A stretch of DNA of 64,000 bases, taken from the NCBI RefSeq assembly GCF_002564045.1, contig NZ_PDJK01000001.1:806001-870000 (forward strand). Reading direction: 5' to 3'. Below, piece after piece: positions 8,816-17,692 of this stretch. The notes under the pieces are model-generated. The model was not told the DNA's origin. It did no database searches and saw nothing but the letters and a program-made list of their open reading frames with translations. Both the position numbers and the translations under genes were made by a program. Position 1 is the stretch's first letter. The number at the start of each line of letters is the position of its first letter. The stretch comes from Amycolatopsis sulphurea (GTDB lineage Bacteria; Actinomycetota; Actinomycetes; Mycobacteriales; Pseudonocardiaceae).

Positions 8816-9682
8816 ATGAGCTCGTTCGACGGTAAGGTCGCGTTCGTCACCGGCGGGGGTCGTGGGCAGGGGCGGGAGATCGCCCTGGAGTTCGCCCGCC
8901 GCGGGGCCGATGTCGCGATCCTGGACATCGCCGAGGACATCGCCGGCCTTCCGTATTCGCTGGCGACCAAGGAGGACCTGGCGGAGACCCGCTCCCTGGT
9001 CGAAGGGCTGGGACGTCGCTGCGTGTCGTTCGTGGGCGACGTGCGCAGCCAGCGCGACCTCGACGCCGCCGCGGCCGGCGCTGTTTCCGAACTCGGGCGG
9101 ATCGACTACCTGGTCGCGAACGCCGGCATCTACGACTGGTCCTCGTCGCCGGTGTGGGAGACCTCCGACGAGTCGTGGAACAACCAGATCGGCGTCTGCC
9201 TCGAAGGTGTCTGGCGCTCGCTGAAGGCGGTCGTCCCGCACATCCTGGCCCACGGCGGGGGCGGCGCCATCGTCGTCACGTCGTCGAACCTCGCCGTCGA
9301 GGCCGTGCCCTTCAGCGTCGCCTATGTCACGGCCAAGCACGGCGTCATCGGCATCATGCGCACGGCGGCGCTGGAACTCGCGTCACTCGGCGTCCGGGTC
9401 AACGCGCTGCTGCCGAGTACCACCGACACCAAGATCAACGACCACCAGGCCGGCTGGACCAGGACCAGCGGCAAGCCGGACGGCACCCGCGAGGACTACC
9501 TCGAAGCCGTCCACCAGTGGACCGCCATGCGCAACACCGGGGTGATCCCGCCGAGCGCGCAGGCTCGTGCCGCGGTCTGGCTGTGCTCGGACGACGCGGA
9601 CTACGTCACCGGCATCCAGCTGCCGGTCGACGCGGGCCACCTCGTCCTTCCGGGCTTCAACCCGTGGCCGGTCCGCGACTGA
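8816..9682 (+). CDS. Mycofactocin-coupled SDR family oxidoreductase
   Basis: A 288-aa short-chain dehydrogenase. The cofactor motif TGGGRGQG is at residues 12-19, NAG near 98, and the active-site YxxxK is in AYVTAKHG. The diagnostic feature is the insertion after the second strand, reading PYSLATKEDLAETRSLVEGLGRR. From established knowledge this marks the SDR subfamily that keeps its NAD cofactor tightly bound and passes electrons to mycofactocin. Such enzymes oxidise alcohols such as carveol. The ATG at 8816 follows GAAGGGA with 5-base spacing; the GTG at 8798 is less likely. No mycofactocin biosynthesis genes are in the window. Divergent from the MDR gene. Confidence 0.88.
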   Translation: MSSFDGKVAFVTGGGRGQGREIALEFARRGADVAILDIAEDIAGLPYSLATKEDLAETRSLVEGLGRRCVSFVGDVRSQRDLDAAAAGAVSELGRIDYLVANAGIYDWSSSPVWETSDESWNNQIGVCLEGVWRSLKAVVPHILAHGGGGAIVVTSSNLAVEAVPFSVAYVTAKHGVIGIMRTAALELASLGVRVNALLPSTTDTKINDHQAGWTRTSGKPDGTREDYLEAVHQWTAMRNTGVIPPSAQARAAVWLCSDDADYVTGIQLPVDAGHLVLPGFNPWPVRD

Positions 9683-9695
9683 TCCGGTGGGCGGC

Positions 9696-9948
9696 CAGGG
9701 TTCCGGCAAAGTCGGTGTGAGGGGCCCTGCGCAGGCTGCGGAGGTCCGTGGAAGGTCCGTGAAGGGGTCCTTCACGGACTTGAGACAGGTCCGGCGCACA
9801 CCACGAGGTGGTCGCGCGTTTCGAGCGCCTCCGCTTCGCCTGCTGCCGGGCGCAATCGATCGAGATGGCAGGCGCCGTCGATGATGACGCGGCAGCCACG
9901 GCTCTCTCTGCTGATCACGGGTCCTCGATCAACTTTGCCGACACCCTG
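9696..9948 (+). mobile_element. MITE-like element, full copy 1 (253 bp)
   Basis: Left end CAGGGTTCCGGCAAAGT and right end ACTTTGCCGACACCCTG are inverted repeats of each other. The flanks are near-identical 11-bp direct repeats (CGGTGGGCGGC at 9685-9695, CGGTGGACGGC at 9949-9959), consistent with a target-site duplication. The interior has a GTGAAGG palindrome remnant and no open reading frame of its own. Closely related to the copies at 25348 and 33277. Confidence 0.75.
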
Positions 9949-10044
9949 CGGTGGACGGCGGTGTGGGTCCGCTCGCGTATCGGCGGATTCGCGGGGGCGT
10001 CGCACTACAAGTGGTTCGCCGCTGCCGGCCAAGTGCCTGGCGAG

Positions 10045-10079
10045 ACGCTCGGCTGGGGGGTGCCCCAGCCGAGCGTTTT
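10045..10079 (+). terminator. Strong hairpin with T-run
   Basis: ACGCTCGGCTGGGG (10045-10058) pairs perfectly with CCCCAGCCGAGCGT (10063-10076) around GGTG and is followed by TTT. Classic intrinsic terminator, about 360 bases past the SDR gene, with the MITE inserted between. Confidence 0.75.
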
Positions 10080-10179
10080 GCGTTGTGCGGCAAGGGAGTC
10101 GTCGCGGCGGCCGTGACGAGGGCGTTGCCTTCCGGGCGCGGGACCGGGCGTGCGCACGCAGGATCTCGGCGCGGATGCG

Positions 10180-10208
10180 TTGACATGAGGCAGGTCACAT
10201 GGGATGTT
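10180..10208 (+). promoter_or_regulatory. Possible promoter of the ABC transporter operon
   Basis: TTGACA at 10180-10185, a 17-base spacer, then GATGTT at 10203-10208. The -35 is perfect and the -10 weak. An AGTTGCATC motif (10219-10228), like the candidate GntR sites elsewhere in the island, lies just downstream where a repressor could block it. Confidence 0.35.
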
Positions 10209-10291
10209 ATGCGGCACAAGTTGCATCACAAACTGTCGGATGAGGTTTCAGGCCGGCCATTCTTGAATCGCTCAGGTTGAGGAGTTCCACC

Positions 10292-11473
10292 ATGAACTGG
10301 TTGAGGTCGGCTGTGGCGGTCGTCGGGACCGTCGCGGCTGTGGTCGCGGTAGCGGCATGTGGCGCTTCGAAGAACTCTGGCGACGTTCCGGTGGAGAAGG
10401 TGTCGCAGTCCGACGCCGACAAGGCGCTGGACAAGGCCCACGCGGGTCCCGCGGCCACATGTGAGTCGGGCAAGGGCCTGACGATCGGCGGCGCCGTCGT
10501 CTGGAGCTCCAACGCCGGTGGCAAGGCGTACAACGATGCGTTCAAGGCCGCGGCGCAGGCGTGTGGTGCCACGCCGCTCCTGGTCGAGGCGAAAGCCGAC
10601 GACCCCATCAACTCGATGATCAGCGCGATGGATCTGGTGACCTCGAAGAAGGCCAACGTGACGTCGTTCTTCCCGCTGTCTCCCGACGCGATGACGCCGC
10701 CGAGCAAGCGCGCCCTCGCGGCCGGCATCCCGGTCGTGGCGGGCGAGGTCTCGAACTTCGCCGACGCGACGCTGACGTTCCATCAGGACCGGCTGACCGG
10801 TGCGGTCAACTCGGCCCGGCTGTTCTGCACGAAGTACCCGCAGGGTGGTGGCGTGATCTACGGCGCCTACGGATACCCGCAGGCCGATCTCGTCGCCATG
10901 CAGCAACGATTCACCGACGAGGTCAAGAAATGCAGCAACGGCAAGATCACCGTCGTCGGCACCTACCAGAACAAGACCGATGACATCGCGGGCGGGCTCA
11001 GCACGGCCCAGGCGGCGCTCCAGCAGCACCCGGATGCCGTCGGCGTCGTGGCCTATAGCGACACCAACGCGGTCGCGGCGTCGCGGGCGGCGACGAACCT
11101 CGGGGTCCGCGACAAGCTGACCATCGTCGGCTACAACGTGGACGCCGTGGGCCACGAGGCGCTGTCCAAGGGCGTCATCGACTACTCGTTCCTGTGGGGG
11201 CAGGCAGAGCAGGGCCAGCTCACCGTCAAGTACATGATCGACCTGGCGACGGGCAAGAAAGCGCCGAAGTTCGTGACGCTCTACCCCAAGTGCATCAGCA
11301 AGAGCATGATCTCCTCGGTGCCGACGATCGCGGTCCGCACCACCGGCATCGGTGAGGGCCGTGACCTGGAGCCGACCGGTCTCGCGCCGACAGTGACCAG
11401 TGACGACAAGCCGATCCTCGAAGTGAGCGCCGCTCAGCGTGAGCAGGTCGCGTGTCCCGTGGACGCGTCGTGA
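10292..11473 (+). CDS. ABC transporter substrate-binding lipoprotein (ribose/AI-2 type)
   Basis: A 393-aa extracellular solute-binding protein of the RbsB-like periplasmic binding fold. The signal peptide ends in a VAACG lipobox near residue 23. Two Rossmann-like lobes follow (residues about 60-180 and 185-330), with typical segments such as SFFPLSPDAM and GVVAYSDTNAVAASRA. The ATG at 10292 follows GAGGAG; the upstream TTG is rejected. First gene of an importer with the ATPase and permease behind it. The ligand is unknown; the fold binds sugars but also other small polar compounds, and the neighbours suggest a non-sugar catabolic substrate. Confidence 0.9.
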   Translation: MNWLRSAVAVVGTVAAVVAVAACGASKNSGDVPVEKVSQSDADKALDKAHAGPAATCESGKGLTIGGAVVWSSNAGGKAYNDAFKAAAQACGATPLLVEAKADDPINSMISAMDLVTSKKANVTSFFPLSPDAMTPPSKRALAAGIPVVAGEVSNFADATLTFHQDRLTGAVNSARLFCTKYPQGGGVIYGAYGYPQADLVAMQQRFTDEVKKCSNGKITVVGTYQNKTDDIAGGLSTAQAALQQHPDAVGVVAYSDTNAVAASRAATNLGVRDKLTIVGYNVDAVGHEALSKGVIDYSFLWGQAEQGQLTVKYMIDLATGKKAPKFVTLYPKCISKSMISSVPTIAVRTTGIGEGRDLEPTGLAPTVTSDDKPILEVSAAQREQVACPVDAS

Positions 11474-12990
11474 GCCCGCATGAGGCGCAGCCTTCCGGCA
11501 GGCTCGTGCTGTCGGTACGCGGCCTGACGAAGGACTTCCCCGGAGTCCGTGCGCTGGACGGCGTCGACCTCGACCTGCACGCCGGTGAGGTCCTCGGCCT
11601 GGCCGGCGAAAACGGCTCCGGCAAGTCCACGCTGCTCAAGATCATGGCCGGGAGCTACCGGCCCGATGCCGGCCACGTCAGCATCGGTGGCAGGCAGACG
11701 GACCTGGTGAGCCCGGCGCAGGCGCGGGACCTCGGCGTCGCTCTGGTCGCGCAGGAGATCCAGATCCAGCCCAGCCAGAGCGTCACCGAAAACCTCTTCG
11801 ACGGCCGGTTGCCGCGACGATTCGGTCGCATCGACTGGCGCCGGGCGCACGACCGGGCGGCCGAGGAACTCGCCGGACTCGGACTGGTGATCGGCCCGCG
11901 CTCGGTTGCCGGAACACTGCCGCTTCACCAGCAGCAGATGCTCTCGATCGCCCGCGTCGTCCGGCGTCGTCCGGACGTCGTGCTCCTTGACGAGCCGACA
12001 AGCTCGTTGACGGCAGACGAGACCGAGGTCGTGTACGCGATGATCCGGCGGCTCCAGGAGGAAGGGAGCGCGGTCGTCTACATCACGCACCGGCTCCGCG
12101 AGTACTTCGACCTGACCGATCGGCTCGTGGTGCTCCGCGACGGGCGCCACGTCGCCGACCTCGAGACGGCAGCGACCGACGAGCTCGAGCTGGTGCACCG
12201 GATGGTCGGCCGTGAGATGTCCGACCTGTTCGCCCGTCCCGGCGCCAGAGACCGGGGCGAGCCGGATGCGCGGCCGCCGGCGCTGACCGTCCGGGGGCTG
12301 AGTACCTCGCGTCTGCGCGACATCGACCTGCAAGTGCGCCCCGGTGAAATCGTCGGTATCGCCGGCCAGGCCGGGAGCGGGCGGACCAGCCTGGCCGAAA
12401 CCCTGTTCGGCCGATGGCCGTTCCAGGGCGACGTGGAGGTCGCCGGGAAGCGGGTGAACCTGACCTCGCCGTCGGCCGCGATCGCCACGGGCATCGCGCT
12501 GGTGCCGGAGGACCGGAAGCGGACGGGCCTGGTACTGACCATGTCCGTGCAGGAGAACCTGGCGATGGCGGCGGCGCGGCTGCTCGGTCGCCGGGGGCTG
12601 CGCTTCCCGCGACACGAGCGCAAGCACGCGGCCGAGGTGGCCACGCGGGTCAACCTGCGATCCGCCGGTCTCGACGTGCTCGCGAGCACGTTGAGCGGCG
12701 GGAACCAGCAGAAGGTGGTCATCGGCAAGTGGTTGCTGCGTGATCCGTCGGTCCTGATCCTCGACGAACCGACGCGGGGGGTCGACGTGGGCGCCAAAGC
12801 CGAGATCTACGCGATCATCGAGGCCCTCGCGGCCCGGGGTATCGCGGTGGTCGTCGTGTCGTCGGAGCTGCTCGAAGTCCTGCGCCTGGCCGACCGCGTC
12901 GTGGTCATGGCCAAGGGGCGGGTGGTCGGCGAGCAGGCGGGCGACGAGGCAACCGAAGAGTCCGTCACGCGACTGTCGTTCGCGTCCTAG
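11470..12990 (+). CDS. ABC transporter ATP-binding protein, tandem NBD (RbsA-like)
   Basis: A protein of about 506 aa with two nucleotide-binding domains, as in RbsA/MglA. NBD1 has Walker A GENGSGKST (near residue 47) and Walker B VVLLDEPTSSL. Its signature is replaced by LPLHQQQ. NBD2 has a degenerate Walker A GQAGSGRTS (Arg for Lys) but a clean signature LSGGNQQK and Walker B LILDEPTRGVDVG. Such asymmetry is normal for this family. The GTG at 11470 overlaps the previous stop (GTGA); a GTG at 11452 is the alternative. Energises import by the permease at 13005. Confidence 0.9.
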   Translation: MSPHEAQPSGRLVLSVRGLTKDFPGVRALDGVDLDLHAGEVLGLAGENGSGKSTLLKIMAGSYRPDAGHVSIGGRQTDLVSPAQARDLGVALVAQEIQIQPSQSVTENLFDGRLPRRFGRIDWRRAHDRAAEELAGLGLVIGPRSVAGTLPLHQQQMLSIARVVRRRPDVVLLDEPTSSLTADETEVVYAMIRRLQEEGSAVVYITHRLREYFDLTDRLVVLRDGRHVADLETAATDELELVHRMVGREMSDLFARPGARDRGEPDARPPALTVRGLSTSRLRDIDLQVRPGEIVGIAGQAGSGRTSLAETLFGRWPFQGDVEVAGKRVNLTSPSAAIATGIALVPEDRKRTGLVLTMSVQENLAMAAARLLGRRGLRFPRHERKHAAEVATRVNLRSAGLDVLASTLSGGNQQKVVIGKWLLRDPSVLILDEPTRGVDVGAKAEIYAIIEALAARGIAVVVVSSELLEVLRLADRVVVMAKGRVVGEQAGDEATEESVTRLSFAS

Positions 12991-13004
12991 GGAGATCGAG
13001 AACC

Positions 13005-14057
13005 ATGATCCGGAAGCTGATCGCACCACGACCTGGCGAGCAGGATGCCGCATCCGCGGCCGCGCAGGTCCGGGCCGCGCCGACGCCGAGACCGTGGCGG
13101 CAGCGGCTGGCGGGCCCTTCGACACCGATGATCGCGGTCGCCGCGCTGCTCGTCCTCGTCATCGTCGTCGAGGTGCTCACCGAGCCGACGTTCAGTTCGC
13201 CGGCGAACGTCACGAACCTGCTGCGCGCCACCGCGATCCCGGCGATCCTGGCGATCGGGATGACCATGGTGATCCTGTCCGGGGGCATGGACCTGTCGAT
13301 GGGCAGCATCCTGAGCATCTCCGGAATCGCCTACGCCAAGTGCGTCGAGGCAGGATGGCCGGAGCCCGTCGCGCTGGTCGTGACGCTGGGACTCGGCGCG
13401 GCCATCGGCTTCGGCGTCAACGGCCTCCTGATCGGCCGGTTCAAGATGTCGTTCTTCGTCGTGACCCTCGCGTCCGCCTCGGCCATCGGCGGCATTGCCC
13501 TGCTGTGGTCCGGAAACCGGCAGATCGACACCTCCGGGAGCGAACTGGCCTCTTTCCTCGGCAACGACGCATGGGGAAACCGGATCCCGTACGGCGCGGT
13601 CCTGGCGGTCGTGCTGGTCGTCGTCGCTGCCCTCGCGCTGAAGTACACGGTGTTCGGCCGGTCGGTGTACGCGGTGGGAGGCAACCCCGAGGCCGCCGCC
13701 CTGTCCGGCGTGCGCAGGGAATGGGTCGTCCCCGCGGTCTACGGCCTCAGCGGACTCTGTGCCGCGCTCGGTGGCGTCATGATGGCGGGCCGGCAGACCA
13801 TCGCCGATCCCTCGGCCGGAGGCTCGTCGATCGTCCTCTACGTCATCGCGGCGGCGCTGCTGTCCGGTGTCGCCATCGCCGGTGGCGCGGGCTCGGTGTA
13901 CGGCGCCCTCATCGGCACCGCGTTCCTTCAGGTGCTGTCGAACGCGTTGGCCCTCAAGGGTTTCGACAACAGCTGGCAGATGCTGATGACCGGCCTCATC
14001 CTGCTGCTCGCGGTGTACTTCGACCGGGTGCGTCAGCGACTCGCCGGGTTCCGATGA
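13005..14057 (+). CDS. ABC transporter permease (RbsC-like)
   Basis: A 350-aa inner-membrane permease with about 8-10 hydrophobic segments beginning near residue 42. The family's SGGMDLSMGSI segment (about residues 91-101) and the cytoplasmic coupling loop GGNPEAAALSGV (near 222-233) are both present. The ATG follows AGGGAGATCGAG. Forms the importer with the binding protein and ATPase immediately upstream; one permease gene probably gives a homodimeric channel. Confidence 0.92.
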   Translation: MIRKLIAPRPGEQDAASAAAQVRAAPTPRPWRQRLAGPSTPMIAVAALLVLVIVVEVLTEPTFSSPANVTNLLRATAIPAILAIGMTMVILSGGMDLSMGSILSISGIAYAKCVEAGWPEPVALVVTLGLGAAIGFGVNGLLIGRFKMSFFVVTLASASAIGGIALLWSGNRQIDTSGSELASFLGNDAWGNRIPYGAVLAVVLVVVAALALKYTVFGRSVYAVGGNPEAAALSGVRREWVVPAVYGLSGLCAALGGVMMAGRQTIADPSAGGSSIVLYVIAAALLSGVAIAGGAGSVYGALIGTAFLQVLSNALALKGFDNSWQMLMTGLILLLAVYFDRVRQRLAGFR

Positions 14058-14109
14058 CCATCGGCAGCCCCCGACCCCTCCGACTGGACGCAGCAAAGGA
14101 CGGATTCGC

Positions 14110-15147
14110 ATGACCAACGAGATAGTCGCCGATCTCGCCGCCGGGACACGTTCGCGTGCGGTGGCGGCGGGCCTGGACGGGTACGAGTTCGACGCACTGG
14201 TCGAGACCATTCCCGACCCGGAGCAGTGGCCGGACGTGCTGCGCGGCGCCGCGAGCCGGCATCTGGATACGGGGGACAGGGCAGCCGAGGCCGGACTGCT
14301 CGAGACGGCCGTGACCGCTTATCGCGCCGCGTCGGTGTGGTTGTACTTCGCGCAGGCGTGGCCCACGGCGTCGGCTGACGGATACGGAGCGTCGGCCCGC
14401 GCGCAGTGGCGTGCGATCTCGCTCCGTGAGCCGCAGGCCCGGAGGTTGTCGGGCGACTCCTTCCGCGCGGTGCTCAGGCATCCGGCGCAGGCCGGTCCGA
14501 CCGGACCGGTGGTCCTCCTCGTCTCCGGCCTCGACGGTGCCAAGGAAGAACAACTCGCCGTCTCCGACGTGTTGCTTGCCCGCGGCCTGTCGACAGTCGC
14601 GATCGACGGCCCGGCGCAGGGCGAGCTGACGACGGTGCAGCCCTTCAGCCCGGATTTCTCGCGGGTGGTGACCGAGGTGATCGAGACGCTGCGGAGTCTC
14701 GACGGACCGTGGACCCCGTCGTCGATCGGCATCTGGGGTTCGAGCCTGGGCGGCCACTACACCGTGACCGCACTCGCACGGGAGAAGCGGCTCGCGGCGG
14801 GGGTCGTGGTCAGCGGGTTCGCCAAGGCCGGCTGGGAGGCCATGGGGCCGTATGTCCGAAGCCTTGCCACGGTCCGGGCCGGCAGCGAGGAGGCGGCGGC
14901 CCGGTTCGCGGACTCCCTCGATGTCACGGCCGAGGTCTCGTCGATCGCGGCCCCGGTGTTCCTCGTCGACGGCGGCCGGGATCCCCTCGTCAACGGTCCT
15001 ATGACCGGCTCGTGGATCTCGGGGGAGGTGCGGGACGGAACGTACCGCTTCATCGAGCAAGGTGACCACAACGTCGCGAACGCCCGCTGGTTGTGGCTCG
15101 ACGACGCCGCCGACTGGCTCGCCGGGAACCTGAGGCCCGCGCAGTGA
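14110..15147 (+). CDS. Alpha/beta hydrolase with N-terminal helical cap
   Basis: A 345-aa serine hydrolase. The first 115 residues are helical, then the alpha/beta core begins (VVLLVSGLDGAKEE). The nucleophile is Ser212 in GSSLGG, the acid is probably Asp in VDGGRDPL, and the base is His in QGDHNV. The architecture resembles 2,6-dihydropseudooxynicotine hydrolase, which cleaves a carbon-carbon bond in nicotine breakdown, and FrsA-like esterases; assignment to either is inference. Lies 52 bases after the permease gene and probably belongs to the same operon, so it may act on the imported compound. Distantly similar in layout to the hydrolase at 38800. Confidence 0.8.
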   Translation: MTNEIVADLAAGTRSRAVAAGLDGYEFDALVETIPDPEQWPDVLRGAASRHLDTGDRAAEAGLLETAVTAYRAASVWLYFAQAWPTASADGYGASARAQWRAISLREPQARRLSGDSFRAVLRHPAQAGPTGPVVLLVSGLDGAKEEQLAVSDVLLARGLSTVAIDGPAQGELTTVQPFSPDFSRVVTEVIETLRSLDGPWTPSSIGIWGSSLGGHYTVTALAREKRLAAGVVVSGFAKAGWEAMGPYVRSLATVRAGSEEAAARFADSLDVTAEVSSIAAPVFLVDGGRDPLVNGPMTGSWISGEVRDGTYRFIEQGDHNVANARWLWLDDAADWLAGNLRPAQ

Positions 15148-15245
15148 ACCGATCGACCGCGATCGGCAGCGGTTCCTGAGCGATCCCGGCCGGGCGCAGC
15201 GTCGGGTGAACCAGGTGCACCGACTGTCCAGAATGGAGTCCGTAC

Positions 15246-16211
15246 ATGCGCGCAGCACGGGTGACCCGCACGGACGGGCCACTGTCGCTGGAGGTCGGCG
15301 AGGTCGGCGATCCGGCCGCAGGCCCCGGTGAGGTGCTCATCGAGGTCAAGGCGGCCGGGGTCAACTTCCCGGATCTCCTGCTGACACAGGACAAATACCA
15401 GTACAAGCCCGAGCTTCCCTTCGTACTGGGCGGCGAGCTCGCGGGTGTGGTCCGCGAGGCGCCGCAGGACTCCGGGTTCTCACCCGGCGACCGGGTGGCC
15501 GCGCTTCCGGGCATCGGCGCGTTCGCCGAACTGGCTGCCGTGCCTGCGGGCAGTGTCTTCCCGCTGCCCGATACGGTCGGCTTCGCCGCGGGCGCCTGCC
15601 TGCCGTTGAACTACCTGACGATGATGTTCGCCCTCGCCACCCGCGGGCAGCTGCGCGCCGGCGAGAGCGTCCTCGTCCACGGTGCAGCGGGCGGCATCGG
15701 AACCTCGACGATCCAGCTGGCGAAAGCGATGGGCGCTCGCGTGATCTCCGTGGTGTCGAGCCAGGAGAAGGCCCGCTTCGTGCAGTCGATCGGCGCCGGC
15801 GAGGTCGTGCTGGCCGACGGGTTCAAGGACGCCGTCAAGGAGCTGACGGACGGCGTGGGTGTCGACGTGGTCGTGGACCCGGTCGGCGGTGACCGATTCA
15901 CCGACTCGCTGCGCAGCCTGGCCCCGTTGGGCAGGCTCCTGGTGATCGGTTTCACCGCCGGTGACATCCCGACGGTGAAGGTGAATCGGCTGTTGCACGG
16001 CAACCTCGACGTCCGCGGGGTGGGCTGGGGTGCATACGCGATGCCGCGCGAGGGCTTCGCCCGGCGGGAGTGGGACAAGCTGGTCCCGTATCTGGAGTCC
16101 GGCGCCGTGGACCCACCCATTGGCGGCACCTTTTCCCTCGACAGGGCCGGTGAGGCCGTGGCGGGTCTGGGCGAGCGCGGCGTCTTGGGCAAGTTCATCG
16201 TCGAGCCTTGA
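15246..16211 (+). CDS. NADPH:quinone oxidoreductase-like MDR
   Basis: A 321-aa Zn-independent medium-chain reductase. GVNFPDLLLTQDKYQYKP is the family's N-terminal substrate segment. HGAAGGIGTSTIQLAKAMGARV (near residues 142-163) is the NADPH-binding Rossmann motif, and VVDPVGGDRF follows. No Zn ligands. It resembles QorA/enoyl reductases that saturate activated double bonds. Last gene of the importer-hydrolase block. Confidence 0.87.
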   Translation: MRAARVTRTDGPLSLEVGEVGDPAAGPGEVLIEVKAAGVNFPDLLLTQDKYQYKPELPFVLGGELAGVVREAPQDSGFSPGDRVAALPGIGAFAELAAVPAGSVFPLPDTVGFAAGACLPLNYLTMMFALATRGQLRAGESVLVHGAAGGIGTSTIQLAKAMGARVISVVSSQEKARFVQSIGAGEVVLADGFKDAVKELTDGVGVDVVVDPVGGDRFTDSLRSLAPLGRLLVIGFTAGDIPTVKVNRLLHGNLDVRGVGWGAYAMPREGFARREWDKLVPYLESGAVDPPIGGTFSLDRAGEAVAGLGERGVLGKFIVEP

Positions 16212-16261
16212 GGAGACGTCGCTGCCGGAGAAGCGTCGACGGATCTCCGCGTGCCGGACCG

Positions 16262-16337
16262 GTTTCGGGTCTGTGAAGGGGCCCTTCACGGACTCAGAGT
16301 CTGTGAAGGGCCCCTTCACAGACCTCCGCGGGCTGTG
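16262..16337. repeat. MITE fragment: internal double palindrome
   Basis: Two GTGAAGGGGCCCTTCAC-type arms, mutual reverse complements, separated by GGACTCAGAGTCT, so that the 50-base unit can fold into one long hairpin. CCTCCGCGGGCTGTGCAGGG follows, as in the copy at 43305. The terminal repeats are absent. The rest of 16212-16508 holds no recognisable gene. Confidence 0.65.
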
Positions 16338-16508
16338 CAGGGACGGCCGTGCAGTCCCGTTCGCCGAGGAACCGCGCATGCAGGACATCGGGCTCGTCAT
16401 CGGCCGCGCCGCGCGAATTCGTCCGGCTCCGGGAACTTCTGGTGACGTGCCGCGATGCGCTCCTCGGGCACTGACGGCACGCCCGGCGGGAGAGTGGCGG
16501 CACGGCGT

Positions 16509-17144
16509 TTACGTCTGGCTCCTGCCGTCCAGGGAATCGCGGTACTGCCGCAGGCGCTGAATCTCGGTTCGGCTGTACAGCGGGAAAGTGAAGCGCGAGC
16601 CGTCCGGCCAGGTCAGGGTGCGCGCGCGGAACTTGATCTCCGGAGGCTCCGGTGTGCGTGCCTGCCAGACGATCCGCGGCGGGGGCGCGTCGGCCGGGTC
16701 GATGATCGTCGATCCGGTGTCCACGACGGCGACGCACGACGGCGAGAACACCAGCCACGGCCCGTCCAGCTTTCGCAGCCGGTCGACCAGGTCGAGCGCC
16801 ATCGCGTTCGCGGGGCCCTGCACGTCGGCCTTCCGCTCGCCCTTGGTGCCGCCGGTGCTGCCGTCGCTGTTCATCAGGGCGAAGACGACAACGGCCGCCC
16901 TGCCGACGCCACGCAGAATGTTCCAGAAGAACCGCCGGACGACCCGCTGTCCGGCGGCCGTGCCGTCCCGGCGCCTGCCGGGCACGTCGAAGTACAGCTT
17001 GTCGTCGCTGAGCCGCAGCGCGACGACCGGCTCGCGCCACTGGTCTCGCATGAACTCCTCGACCCGCTCCCGGAACCCGGGACGGACCCTGAGCTGCTCG
17101 GTCTTGCGGTCGAGGCGGTCCTGATGCTCGAGAATCTTCCCCAT
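16509..17144 (-). CDS. Hypothetical protein at the end of a type VII cargo locus
   Basis: A 211-aa protein I do not recognise. No signal peptide or clear membrane helix is present, apart from a mildly hydrophobic stretch (NILRGVGRAAVVVFALM, about residues 75-91). The sequence is mixed alpha/beta and ends with an Arg-rich helix. The ATG at 17144 is the first Met after the upstream gene's stop; the reading to 17867 continues into antisense-looking Arg/Gly-rich sequence and is rejected. Last of the minus-strand genes that start at 19191, so it may be an accessory of the WXG100-type cargo. Confidence 0.6.
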   Translation of the reverse strand: MGKILEHQDRLDRKTEQLRVRPGFRERVEEFMRDQWREPVVALRLSDDKLYFDVPGRRRDGTAAGQRVVRRFFWNILRGVGRAAVVVFALMNSDGSTGGTKGERKADVQGPANAMALDLVDRLRKLDGPWLVFSPSCVAVVDTGSTIIDPADAPPPRIVWQARTPEPPEIKFRARTLTWPDGSRFTFPLYSRTEIQRLRQYRDSLDGRSQT

Positions 17145-17200
17145 TGCCTGTCGTCTTGCCTCGGCGGGAGCCGACTGGGCGAACTCCTCCGGCGTGGCGG

Positions 17201-17656
17201 CTAGATGTCGAGGTTCCTGCGGGTCTCCTCCGGGCTCTTGTCCCCGCCGATCTTGCTCTTGTCGAACCACGGTTCGTCTCCTTCGGGCGTGACGGCGTCT
17301 TTGCCTTCGGTGTAAGCGGACCTCCCGGCCGCGATGCCGGCTTTGACGCCCGCTCCGGCGACGAACGGCTGGGCGCCGACCGAAGTGCCGAACCCCGTGG
17401 TGAGCACCCGGTTGCTCGGCTGGAAGCCCTGCGCGGCCGCGCCGATCCCGAACTTGGTCTCGCCCGGCATCACCCCGACGCGCAGTTTTCTGGTGAACAC
17501 CTCGATCTTGCCCGAGAACTTGACCAGGAACTGCATGAACGTGTCCAGCAGCTTGCCGAACTTGCCGAGGTACCGGGTGACCTTCGCGAGCACGCTGGCG
17601 GCCTTGGCGATGGAGGCGGTCATCGCGGCGGCGACCGAGCCGCCGAAGCTGATCAC
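17201..17656 (-). CDS. 3' part of a type VII cargo-like protein, split by an in-frame TAG
   Basis: Open frame of 151 aa, Ala/Gly-rich with a basic helical middle (KVTRYLGKFGKLLDTFMQF). It is in the same frame as the upstream gene, whose stop TAG is at 17693-17695; 12 further sense codons (beginning LITLWLPALAAS) link the two with no ribosome site between them. In related actinobacterial WXG100-domain proteins, as I recall them, a helix like ITELVS runs straight into a segment like LWLPALAA. The simplest reading is one gene of about 376 codons carrying a nonsense mutation, a sequencing error or a read-through stop. If this part is expressed alone, it would start at GTG 17656 without a ribosome site. 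Confidence 0.55.
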   Translation of the reverse strand: MISFGGSVAAAMTASIAKAASVLAKVTRYLGKFGKLLDTFMQFLVKFSGKIEVFTRKLRVGVMPGETKFGIGAAAQGFQPSNRVLTTGFGTSVGAQPFVAGAGVKAGIAAGRSAYTEGKDAVTPEGDEPWFDKSKIGGDKSPEETRRNLDI

Positions 17657-17692
17657 CGACGCGGCGAGCGCGGGCAGCCAGAGGGTGATCAG

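Noticed and set aside
11434-13125. 563-codon minus-strand open frame
   Set aside because: Antisense to the ABC ATPase gene, with Arg/His/Gly-rich composition typical of GC-rich shadow frames and no recognisable domain.
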